Shown here piece after piece: positions 1 through 6,733 of a stretch of DNA of 7,114 nt (positions are counted from its first letter, which is position 1; each line of letters opens with the position of its first letter). A program made the position numbers and the translations under genes. The notes beneath the pieces were generated by a model that was given only the letters and a program-made list of their open reading frames with translations, had not been told where the DNA came from and did not search any database. Source of the DNA: an uncultured delta proteobacterium (lineage in GTDB: Bacteria; Myxococcota_A; Polyangia; Polyangiales; Ga0077539); assembly GCA_903885885.1 (NCBI GenBank), contig CAISKJ010001009.1, positions 1 through 7,114 on the forward strand, in the 5' to 3' direction.

Positions 1-987
1 CGCGCGCAGTCGGAGGTTGCGGGCGAGGGAGCGGTCTGCGCGGGCCATCGACGACGCGAGCGCGAGGGCCGCGTCGAGGCAGGGGCTCACGAGCGCGCGC
101 GGGTCGAGCGCGGGCACGGTCATGGTGCCCTCGTGGGGGCGCGTCACCGTCACCGAGAGCTGCTCGTCGGAGTTGAGCCGCAGGGCGAGGGTGGTGTCGC
201 CCACGAGCGCGCGGAGGTGAAACGCGCGACGCGCGGCCCACGCCTCCATGAGCGGGCGGCAGAGCGACACGAGGCGCTCGACCTGAAGAAACACGAACCC
301 CTGCGCGAGGTCGAGGCGACGCCCGCGTAGCTCGAGCCCCACGCGGCCGCGGGCGAGGAGCCCGTGCAGGTCGGCGTGCGCGCTCTCGGGGCGATGACCC
401 GACGCGCTGCCCGGCATCACGGCCTGGAAGGTGACGCCCACGACCGACTCGGCGCCCGAGCCGTCGACGGCGGCGCGCGGGCGGCTGCGCCAGCGCACGA
501 GAACGGCGTCGCCGCGATCGGGCGGGGCGATGGCGCCGTCGCTGGCCTCGAGGCGGTCGCTGAGGGCCACGAGGTGCTTCGCGAGGTCGGCGTCGAGGCC
601 CGGGAGCCCATCGACGGCCGCGCGCACCTGCGCCACGAGCTCGCCCACGCTCACCGGGTGATCGACCACGCGCACGTCGGGCTGCGCGCCGGTGCGGTAC
701 GCGCTCACGAGGAGCACGTTTTCGCCCGCGGCCACGCAGAGCTCCCACGGGGCGTCGTGAAAGGTGACGAACCCTTTGGGGGCGCGCGCCTCGGCCACGG
801 TGACGCCGACGGTGAGCAGGTCGCGGAGAAAGTACGCCGCGTCGTCGGTCGAGGTGGCCGCCTGGAGGATCTCGCCCGCCAGGGTGAGGTCGAGGGCGCC
901 GCGCAGGTCGCGGGCGGTCGCGCTCGCGAGGGCGCCTCGGACGGTGTTTGAAGGGCTCGAGGTGAGGTTCAGTTCGAAGGAGGGCAT
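1..987 (-). CDS. Uncharacterised protein, N-terminal 329 residues (runs off the left edge)
   Basis: Reading leftward from an ATG at 987 gives 329 codons to position 1 without a stop; the C-terminus lies outside the window. I do not recognise the family with confidence. The protein begins MPSFELNLTS, has no signal peptide or membrane segment, and reads as a soluble mixed alpha/beta protein with normal use of W, F, Y, D and E. An acidic-to-hydrophobic first half (about residues 20-130) is followed by a long helix-like stretch (about 112-150). A block near residues 205-250 has the pattern ADLHGLL, GRVGLELRGRRLDL and VERLVSLCRPLMEAW. The start is supported by AAGG at 992-995, four bases upstream. 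Codon third positions are strongly GC in this frame. A remembered but unchecked resemblance is to the N-terminal part of large myxobacterial proteins that end in a PQQ-like beta-propeller; the missing C-terminus would decide this. It is transcribed in the same direction as the glycosyltransferases but is separated from them by 237 bp, so it may have its own promoter. Confidence 0.8.
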   Translation of the reverse strand, partial: MPSFELNLTSSPSNTVRGALASATARDLRGALDLTLAGEILQAATSTDDAAYFLRDLLTVGVTVAEARAPKGFVTFHDAPWELCVAAGENVLLVSAYRTGAQPDVRVVDHPVSVGELVAQVRAAVDGLPGLDADLAKHLVALSDRLEASDGAIAPPDRGDAVLVRWRSRPRAAVDGSGAESVVGVTFQAVMPGSASGHRPESAHADLHGLLARGRVGLELRGRRLDLAQGFVFLQVERLVSLCRPLMEAWAARRAFHLRALVGDTTLALRLNSDEQLSVTVTRPHEGTMTVPALDPRALVSPCLDAALALASSMARADRSLARNLRLRA

Positions 988-1224
988 TCGACCTTGCGTG
1001 TCCCGCGTGCGCGCGGCGGCTGCCCGTTGGCGGATGCGAAGGTGTTCGCTTCCGCGCTGTACGGTGCAGTCTGCGCGCGCTCCCGCCGCGTGGTGTTGAC
1101 GAGGTGAGAGTACGGACTGCGCCCCGACAGAGAAACTTCTCGGCCATGACGCGCAGATCGTTGACAACCGATCGCCCGAGAACCGCGGGCAACGCCGTCG
1201 GCGGGGGGCGAGAGCTCCGCGGGA
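988..1224. other. Non-coding gap between the second glycosyltransferase and the left-edge gene
   Basis: This 237-bp stretch lies after the stop of the glycosyltransferase at 1225 and before the ATG at 987. Reading frames crossing it are Arg/Pro-rich and match nothing. It should hold the 3' end of the upstream operon and any promoter of the left-edge gene. I see no hairpin followed by a T-run on the minus strand, and no convincing -35/-10 pair. The only structured element noticed is a near-palindrome at 1156-1173. Confidence 0.6.
1156..1173. promoter_or_regulatory. Near-palindromic 18-mer, possible operator
   Basis: The sequence GATCGTTGACAACCGATC reads almost the same on both strands: GATCG pairs with CGATC and TTG with CAA, with one unpaired C. 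It lies about 170 bp upstream of the left-edge gene's start. It also contains TTGACA on the plus strand and TTGTCA on the minus strand, both -35-like, but neither has a good -10 at 16-18 bp. It may be a repressor site or chance. Confidence 0.2.
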
Positions 1225-2475
1225 CTACGCCGCGCGCGGAGGTCTATCGCGAAGGCCTCGCAGCCACGCGGGCACGTCACGAAACGCCCCCGCAGCGAGC
1301 ACGCACAACGGGCCGACGAGGGGCAGGTGGTAGCGGTCTCCGCCGAAGAACACGGCGTGCGTCGCCCCCATCGCGAGCACCGTCGCGAGCGCGAGGCGCC
1401 CCGCGTCACCGAGCGCGCGCCGCCCGCGCAGGGGCACCAGCGCGAGGAGCGCGAGGCCCGCGCACAGCCGCCACGTGAGGGTGAGGAGGTCGTAGCCCCG
1501 CGACCGCGCGCGCTCGTTGAGAAGTTCGGGGCGCGCGACGGCCAGGTAGTCGATGGGCGCTCGCTCGTACGAGAAGGTGTGGCGCAGCTTGGGGTACGCG
1601 CGCAGCGCCCACGCGCTGGGGTTCTCGCGAATGCGCGCCCACGCCACGCGGCGCCAGCAGCGCTCGCGCGCGACCTCGCCGACGACGCCGCGGCACCCGT
1701 CGTCGGCCGTGAGCGAGAGGTACGTCCCGTCGGAGCGGGCCATCGCGCCCACCGCGAGGTTGCTCGCGCCGTTGGCGCTCACGAGCGCGCAGCCGCCGAT
1801 CGCCCGGCAGTTGCGCAGCGTCCACGGCGCGACGAGCGCGAGCACCGTGGCGACCGTGAGCGCCGCGCGCTTGAGGCGCTCCGCGCGCGTGCCCGACGCG
1901 ACGACGGGAAGGAGCATCGCGAGCACGAGCGCCTGCGGTCGCACGTACACCGCCGCCGCGAGCGCAGCCGCGAGCCACGGCCACCGCGCGCTGCGCGCGG
2001 CGAGGTACACGGCGAGGGTGAGCAGCGCGCCCCAGAGCACCTCGGTCATCGGGGCCGCGGCGAAGATCACCTGGGCGGGCATGAGCGCGAGCGCGAGGGC
2101 CGCGGTGAAGGCCGCGCGCGGCGACGCGACGCGCAGCGCGAGGCGGTGCGTGAGGGCCACCGTGAGGGCGCCCGCGAGCGCGCCGCCGAGGGCGATCACC
2201 GCGCCTGATGTGCCGAAAAATTTAAAGAGTACGCTGAGATAGGCGGGGTATCCGACCGGGTAGTACGCGGTGGGCACGCGCGGGTCGGCGAGGGGGCCGA
2301 ACATGAAGCACGAGTACCCGAGGCCCGACGCGAGGGCGCGCGCGCCGCGCTCGTAGAGGGTGCCGTCCCACGCGGGAGGAGGGCGCACCGCGAGGCCGAA
2401 GGCCATGCGCGCCGCGAAGGCGACGGCCGCGAGCGAGGCGGTGGCGGCCCTAGACAACGCGGCCTCCGCGCGCAT
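1225..2475 (-). CDS. GT39/ArnT-like membrane glycosyltransferase, copy 2
   Basis: This 416-residue multi-pass protein is a GT-C fold glycosyltransferase of the PMT/ArnT/GT39 type. Such enzymes transfer a sugar from a polyprenyl-phosphate donor to an acceptor on the outer face of the inner membrane. Visible features in order: a first membrane helix (about 8-30); a loop with PPAWDG, where Asp37 is the likely catalytic acid/base of the family; TAYYPVGYP (69-77); APMTE (141-145); VRPQALV (178-184); APWTLRN (216-222); a loop with the family-like pattern CALVSANGASNL (229-240); and near the C-terminus THAVFFGGDRYHLPLV (372-387). Cysteines 223, 229, 261 and 273 sit in one predicted periplasmic loop. 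The start overlaps the end of the preceding paralogue by 26 nt and has no Shine-Dalgarno sequence, which suggests translational coupling. The stop is TAG. The donor and acceptor cannot be read from the sequence. The family call is firm, the substrate unknown. Confidence 0.82.
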   Translation of the reverse strand: MRAEAALSRAATASLAAVAFAARMAFGLAVRPPPAWDGTLYERGARALASGLGYSCFMFGPLADPRVPTAYYPVGYPAYLSVLFKFFGTSGAVIALGGALAGALTVALTHRLALRVASPRAAFTAALALALMPAQVIFAAAPMTEVLWGALLTLAVYLAARSARWPWLAAALAAAVYVRPQALVLAMLLPVVASGTRAERLKRAALTVATVLALVAPWTLRNCRAIGGCALVSANGASNLAVGAMARSDGTYLSLTADDGCRGVVGEVARERCWRRVAWARIRENPSAWALRAYPKLRHTFSYERAPIDYLAVARPELLNERARSRGYDLLTLTWRLCAGLALLALVPLRGRRALGDAGRLALATVLAMGATHAVFFGGDRYHLPLVGPLCVLAAGAFRDVPAWLRGLRDRPPRAA

Positions 2476-3640
2476 CGTGCCAGGCGACGAGGCCCATCGC
2501 GGCGACGGGCGCGAGCACCGGCACGAGCGTGAGGTGATAGCGGTCGGTGCCGAGAAACACCGCGTGCGTCATCGCCGAGAGGCCGCACGCGCCTGCGCAG
2601 AAGCGCCCCGCGTCGCGCGCGGCGTCGAGCGCGCGGGCCCGCCACGCGAAGGCCGCGAGCGCCCACCACGCCGCCGTGAGCATCGCGACGAGCGACGTCC
2701 CCCACGGGAGCGCGTAGCCCACGCCGTCGCCGAACACGTAGCTCGCGGGGTCGTGCTCGATGCCGAAGGTGAGCGCGAGCTTCATGGGCACGAGCGACGC
2801 CCACCGCAGCGGGTGCTCGACGATGCGCGCGACGGCGACGCGCGACATGCAGCGGTCTCGCGCGACCTCGCCGTGCGCGGTGGCGCAGCCGTCGGCGCCG
2901 CGGGGGCGACGGTATCCGCCGCGGGCGTCGGCGAAGGTGCCGATGAGCAGGTTGCTTCCGCCGTTGGTGCTCACGAGCGCGCAGGCGTCGAGGCGGACGC
3001 AGTTGCGGGCCGTCCATGGGGCCACCACCGCGAGCGCGACGAGGGCGGCGAGCGCAACGGCACCGACGCGACCGCGCCGCGAGCGCGCGCCGAGCGCGAC
3101 GAGCGGGAGCGCCACGAGCGACTGCGGGCGCACGAGCGCGGCGGCCCCGAGGGCGAGGCCCGCGAGGGCCGACGTCCCACGGCGCGACGAGCCCGCGGCG
3201 GCCATGGCGACGACGAGGAGCGCGCCCGTGAGGGTCTCGGTCATGGCGGCGGCGCTCCACAACAGGAGGCCCGGGTAGAGCGCGTACACGAGGCCCGCGA
3301 CGAAGGCCACGCGCGGCCCCGCGGCGCGTTCGGCGACGCGCACCACGGCGGCCACGGCCACGAGCGAGGCGACGAGGTTCACCCCGACGGCAGCGACGCG
3401 CGTGCTGTGGGTGAGGGGGAGGAGCGCGGCCATCGCCGCGGGGTATCCGACGGGATAGAACGCCGTGGGGCGCAGCGCGCCGGCGCCGTCGGCGCTCACA
3501 TACCCGAGGCCTGCGGCGAGCTGCTCGGCGTGGCGCGCATAGAAGTAGCCGTCCCACGCGGGCGCGAGGCGCACGAGGGCGGCCGCGGCGAGGCGCGACG
3601 CGAGCGTGACGGAGAGGCCGACTGCGAGGGGGCGCCGCAC
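2450..3640 (-). CDS. GT39/ArnT-like membrane glycosyltransferase, copy 1
   Basis: This 396-residue paralogue of the next gene belongs to the same GT-C membrane glycosyltransferase type. It has about nine hydrophobic segments and the same ordered motifs: PAWDG with Asp30, TAFYPVGYP (59-67), AAMTE (131-135), VRPQSLV (170-176), APWTARN (207-213), CALVSTNGGSNLLIG (220-234) and THAVFLGTDRYHLTLV (358-373). The NGG-NL-IG pattern in the loop after PW-RN is common in GT39 proteins. Cysteines 214, 220, 252 and 264 have the same spacing as in the paralogue. The start is GTG at 3640: an in-frame stop (TAG) lies two codons upstream, so no longer start is possible. The dioxygenase stop is only 13 nt before it, and no Shine-Dalgarno is visible, so expression probably depends on read-through from the upstream gene. 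It ends with TAG at 2452-2450, inside the start region of copy 2. Substrate unknown. Confidence 0.82.
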   Translation of the reverse strand: MRRPLAVGLSVTLASRLAAAALVRLAPAWDGYFYARHAEQLAAGLGYVSADGAGALRPTAFYPVGYPAAMAALLPLTHSTRVAAVGVNLVASLVAVAAVVRVAERAAGPRVAFVAGLVYALYPGLLLWSAAAMTETLTGALLVVAMAAAGSSRRGTSALAGLALGAAALVRPQSLVALPLVALGARSRRGRVGAVALAALVALAVVAPWTARNCVRLDACALVSTNGGSNLLIGTFADARGGYRRPRGADGCATAHGEVARDRCMSRVAVARIVEHPLRWASLVPMKLALTFGIEHDPASYVFGDGVGYALPWGTSLVAMLTAAWWALAAFAWRARALDAARDAGRFCAGACGLSAMTHAVFLGTDRYHLTLVPVLAPVAAMGLVAWHDARGGRVV

Positions 3641-3653
3641 GATCTACGACGCG

Positions 3654-5002
3654 TTACATGAGCACCGTGCGCGACTGCCAGAGGCACGGAAACGCGCGGT
3701 CGAGGTGAAACGCGCGGCCGCCGCCGACGGTGCGGGTGAGGTACCCGAGGCCGCCGCCGCCGGTGCCGGGGCGCGCGCCGATCATGCGCTCGACGAAGCG
3801 AATGTGCGCGTTGCGCCAGTCGAGGAGGGCCGTGTCGAGCTCGAGGCAGGCCTCGAGAAAGCGGTGCACCCGCGCCTCGGGCGCGCGGTGGAGCTGCGAG
3901 GCCACGACGACCTCGCTGTGCGACACGAGCTCGCCCATCGCGCGCCAGGTGTTGTTGCGGAGGCTCTCGTCGGTGAGGTGCGGGCGCTTCACGACGCTCT
4001 CGGCCTGCTCGACGCGCGACATCGACGCGAAGATCTTGGCCGCGAGGGCGTCGGCGTGGGCCACGGCGTCGCGGCCGCCTTCGCCCTGCAGCTCGACGGC
4101 GTTGAGGAGCCAGTACGCGAGGTCGCGGAGCGTGGGCGACGCGAGGCGGCCGAGAATCTGCGAGAGCTCATGGGCGCCGTAGGTGGCCGCGAAGCTCTCC
4201 TCGGGGCGCCGCGGGCGCGAGGTGACCTCGGTGAAATCCCACCCCGCGCGGGTGAGGGCCTCGCGGGTGCCGAGGGCGCCCTCGTGCGACCAGTCGATCT
4301 TCTCGAGGTGGCGCTCGCGGAGGCCGAGCGCGATCTCAAAGTAGCGAAACTGGTACGACCCGAAGCCCGACGCGGGAAACAGCCGGTCGCGAAAGTCGAG
4401 GAACGACGCGGGGCTCATCTGCGAGAGGATGTCGTAGAAGGGCAGGCACCCGCGCAGGATCATCGAGGAGCGACGGACGCGGTCGATCCACACGGGCCAC
4501 TCGTCGTCGAACCAGGCGAGCGAAGCCTGCGGCGCCGCGACCCGGTGCACGCCCGGCGCGGGCACGCTGCGCAGCGGGTGCGTCGCGGGGGTGTTCTCGG
4601 CGACGGACCAGAGTTGGGGATAGCGCGTGCGCATCGTGGCGAGCTCGGCGCGTCGGAGCGCGCGTCGAGGTTCACCAGGGGAATGGTCGCGCCGTGCGCC
4701 GCAGCGATGGTCGTGGCGCGCGTGAGCACGTCGCCGAGCTCGTGAAGCATGTGGCGAAACCACACCTCGAAGGCCTGGTGCACCGTGATGAAGAGCACCT
4801 CGTCGTGGTACCAGCCCTCGCCGCGCGGCCACGGGGCGCCCGGCTCCCACCCCTCGGGCCACGCGGGCCATCGGGCGGCCACGGCGCCCTGCGGCACCTC
4901 GCGCGGGAGCCGCACGGAGCGCACGAGCGCGTCGACGTTGATGTATTCGGCGTAGCTCAGCGGTACGCCGTCAATCCTGCGCCCGTTGTCGTCGGTCTTC
5001 AT
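3654..5002 (-). pseudogene. kynA: Tryptophan 2,3-dioxygenase, interrupted by one frameshift
   Basis: Tryptophan 2,3-dioxygenase is a cytosolic haem enzyme that opens the indole ring of L-tryptophan with O2 to give N-formylkynurenine. The N-terminal part (ATG at 5002, 113 codons) carries YHDEVLFITVHQAFEVWFRH and HELGDVL; His75 matches the family's active-site distal His. The remaining 336 codons, in a second frame from about 4664 to the stop at 3654, carry MSPASFLDFRDRL (Arg205, substrate-carboxylate contact), PASGFGSYQFR, and NAHIRFVERMIG followed by PGTGG. There His400 is the likely proximal haem ligand and Thr414 lies 14 residues later, as in known enzymes. Corrected length is about 449 residues, against about 280-300 for typical bacterial and about 400 for animal enzymes. 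All key residues are kept, so the break may be a recent mutation or an assembly error. No Shine-Dalgarno precedes 5002; an alternative ATG is at 5023. It is first in a unit with two glycosyltransferases and has no kynurenine-pathway neighbour. Confidence 0.88.
4645..4670 (-). other. Frameshift point in the dioxygenase gene
   Basis: Reading leftward, the N-terminal frame is convincing up to the codons for NLD (4672-4664) and then becomes Arg/Pro/Ser-rich. The other frame is meaningless before about 4664 but then reads RALRRAELATMRTRYPQLW and continues into clear dioxygenase sequence. The change is equivalent to one missing base (or a -1 shift). The site has a repeated CGACGCGC motif 12 bp apart but no long homopolymer and no classic slippery heptamer. 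Confidence 0.8.
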
Positions 5003-5241
5003 GGGCGGTGTTGATGGTCGCATCGGCCGCGCGCGGTCAATGGCTATCGCGCTCCCGGTCGTCGGGTGACAGGTCCACGGGGGCGCCCGAGCGTCGATTC
5101 GGGTCAACCCGCTCAAGTCTTCTCGCCGTCCGCCGATGAAGGAGACAGCAGGTCGCGGAAGGGAAGACACCCGCCGCCGGATCGCAACGTCGCGTGTGAG
5201 GGCACGCGCGCCGTTCGTGGCCACCTGCGAGGAGTTGCATC
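5003..5241. promoter_or_regulatory. Divergent intergenic region between the dioxygenase unit and the FecR gene
   Basis: This 239-bp stretch separates two genes read in opposite directions, so it should contain a promoter for each. I could not pick out a convincing -35/-10 pair on either strand: TTGACC-like hexamers occur on the minus strand (about 5105-5100 and 5040-5035) without matching -10 elements. A purine-rich tract lies at about 5133-5168. Reading frames crossing it look like shadows. The only clear element is the ribosome binding site of the FecR gene. Confidence 0.5.
5229..5234 (+). promoter_or_regulatory. Ribosome binding site of the FecR-domain gene
   Basis: GAGGAG lies seven bases before the ATG at 5242. 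It is the strongest Shine-Dalgarno sequence in the window and fixes the start of the FecR-domain gene. Confidence 0.8.
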
Positions 5242-6660
5242 ATGCGCATCCAGGTTCCGCTGCTCGTCTCCATGCTCATGGTTCCCACGGCCGGGTGGGC
5301 GCAGGCCGGTCGGCCGCCGGCCCCCGTCGTCGCGCGCCGAATCCCCTCGCAGGAAGCCACGCTGGGCTGGTCGCGCGGAGCCGTCGAGGTCGACCCGGGC
5401 CCCGACGCCGCGGCCCACGCGGCGCAGCCCGGCGAGGTGCTCGCCCGCGGGGCGCGCGTCCGCGTCCCCGAGGGAGGCGCCGCCGAGATCACCTTCGCCA
5501 ACGGCGCAGTGGTCGAGCTCGCCGAGCGCACGCAGATGATGATGTTCGCCTCGCCCACGCCGCCCGCGCCCAACCAGCCCCCGTCGGTCACCACCACGCT
5601 GCTGCGCGGCGTGATGCGCATCCGCGTGGCCCCCTCCGTGGGCGCCCGCCCGCCCGCCCTGGTGCCCATCGCCACCGCGTCGACCACGGTGTGGGTGGGC
5701 CGCGCCGACGGCATCGTGGCGGCCGACCTCGGCGGGCACATCACCCGCATCGCGGCGCACAGCGGGCGCATCAGGGTCCGCGCGAACACCCGCGAGTACA
5801 TCCTCCGCGCGGGCAGTGGCACCACCGAAGAGCTCGCGCACCCGCCCGTGCCCTACCGCCAGCTCTTGCCGCAGCCCACGTGGCTCACCACGCCGCCGGC
5901 GCGGGTGATCTCCGGCGGCGAGCCCATCGAGGTGAGCGCCACCTACGGCGTGCGCGCGCCCGCCGTGGTGAGCCAGTGGCGCGTCCAGGTCGCGCGCGAC
6001 GAGGCCTTTCACGACGTCCTCGCCAACGACCGCGTGCCCGCGGCGCGCACCCGCTGGGACAGCCCCGCCCTCGCGCCCGGCGCCTACTACGCCCGCGTGA
6101 TCGCCATCGACGCCGACCGCTTCGAGAGCCCCGCGTCGACGCCCGTGCGCGTCTTCGTGGCCGCCCCCCGCGTGGTGCCCGGCACCATGGGCACCGACAC
6201 CGTCCCCGGCCGCGTGGCGAGCGTCGACGTGCCCGAGGGCTTCCGCTGCGGCCTCGACGGCGCGCCGCCGGCCCACGTCGACCGGCCCATTCCGCTCGTG
6301 CCCGGCCGCGAGCACGCGCTCTTCTGCCTCTCCGACGCGCAGGGCTTCGACCTCCGGGGCATCACGGTCACCGCCGCGCAGGCGGGGCCCCTCTCGCACG
6401 ACGTGACCATGCGCGGCGTCTCCTACGGCGAGAGCACCGTGGGCCTGCGCCTCCGCGACGCCGAGGGCCACGGGGTGCCCTACGCCAACATCACCGTCGC
6501 CACCGACCAGGGCGTGCGCCTCGACCCGCTCCGCGAGGGCTCCGAGCGCGGCGTCTACACCGCCTCGGTGCACTGGCCGCAGGGCGTCGGTCGCGCGCGC
6601 TTCCGCTTCACGATCAACAACGCCATCACCTTCGAGCAAGACCTCACGCAGGGCGACTGA
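5242..6660 (+). CDS. Exported FecR-domain protein with Fn3-like and Ig-like C-terminal regions
   Basis: This 472-residue protein begins with a Sec signal peptide (residues 1 to about 20-22, ending GWAQA, with no lipobox Cys), so it should be periplasmic or outside the cell. Residues about 62-196 form a FecR-like domain: GEVLARGARVRV, an ITFANGAVVELAERT strand pair, LLRGVMRIRV, then a second beta half (IATASTTVWVG to YILRAGSG). A Pro-rich link leads to a fibronectin type III-like unit at about 215-307 (WRVQVARDEAFHDVL, LAPGAYYARVIAID). Residues about 325-385 hold the only two mature-region cysteines, 336 and 362, a possible disulfide. Residues about 392-468 resemble a bacterial Ig-like domain (GLRLRDAEGHGVPYANITVA to a terminal beta strand). 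Classic FecR is an inner-membrane anti-sigma factor; this protein lacks the N-terminal cytosolic anti-sigma part and any transmembrane helix after the signal, and no sigma-factor or TonB-receptor gene is adjacent. A structural or ligand-binding envelope role is more likely. The start is fixed by GAGGAG at 5229-5234. Confidence 0.88.
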   Translation: MRIQVPLLVSMLMVPTAGWAQAGRPPAPVVARRIPSQEATLGWSRGAVEVDPGPDAAAHAAQPGEVLARGARVRVPEGGAAEITFANGAVVELAERTQMMMFASPTPPAPNQPPSVTTTLLRGVMRIRVAPSVGARPPALVPIATASTTVWVGRADGIVAADLGGHITRIAAHSGRIRVRANTREYILRAGSGTTEELAHPPVPYRQLLPQPTWLTTPPARVISGGEPIEVSATYGVRAPAVVSQWRVQVARDEAFHDVLANDRVPAARTRWDSPALAPGAYYARVIAIDADRFESPASTPVRVFVAAPRVVPGTMGTDTVPGRVASVDVPEGFRCGLDGAPPAHVDRPIPLVPGREHALFCLSDAQGFDLRGITVTAAQAGPLSHDVTMRGVSYGESTVGLRLRDAEGHGVPYANITVATDQGVRLDPLREGSERGVYTASVHWPQGVGRARFRFTINNAITFEQDLTQGD

Positions 6661-6733
6661 GCGCGCCTCGCGAACGCGCCCTCGGGGCTCTGGTCACCGC
6701 CAACGAACCGGGGCATTCTCGGGTCACACTGCC

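Noticed and set aside
364..951. A 195-codon plus-strand frame opposite the left-edge gene
   Set aside because: It is a shadow of the minus-strand frame: rich in A, R, H, G and E with no domain, while the minus frame is open for all 329 codons with balanced composition.
2211..2232. Possible programmed frameshift at the TTT AAA TTT run in glycosyltransferase copy 2
   Set aside because: The run is not in the codon phase needed for a standard -1 slippery heptamer, and the frame is continuous and conserved on both sides.
2196..3557. A 453-codon minus-strand frame overlapping both glycosyltransferases
   Set aside because: It is almost all Arg, Ala and Pro over most of its length, typical of a frame-shifted reading of GC-rich coding sequence; the true frames show hydrophobic helices and shared motifs.
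1327..4745. Long plus-strand open frames antisense to the glycosyltransferases and the dioxygenase (for example 1327-2208, 2360-3661, 3606-4745)
   Set aside because: Composition is dominated by R, A, E, G and H, they match no family, and they lie opposite genes with clear conserved motifs.
4672..4871. Extension of the C-terminal dioxygenase frame upstream to an ATG at 4871
   Set aside because: The residues before about 4664 in that frame are Arg/His-rich shadow sequence; the real N-terminal motifs lie in the other frame, starting at 5002.
5011..5040. Imperfect inverted repeat (TTGATGGTCGC and GCGGTCAA) just upstream of the dioxygenase start
   Set aside because: The arms do not pair without gaps and the centre is a simple GC alternation; too weak to call an operator.
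5113..6639. A 508-codon open frame on the minus strand and a 533-codon open frame on the plus strand (5136-6737) across the FecR-domain gene
   Set aside because: Both are Arg/Ala/Gly/His-rich without recognisable domains. They arise because stop codons are rare in every frame at this GC content; the 472-residue frame has a signal peptide, a strong ribosome binding site and clear domains.
6661..6733. Possible terminator after the FecR-domain gene
   Set aside because: Only a 5-bp GCGCG/CGCGC pair with a 9-base loop is present and no T-run follows.
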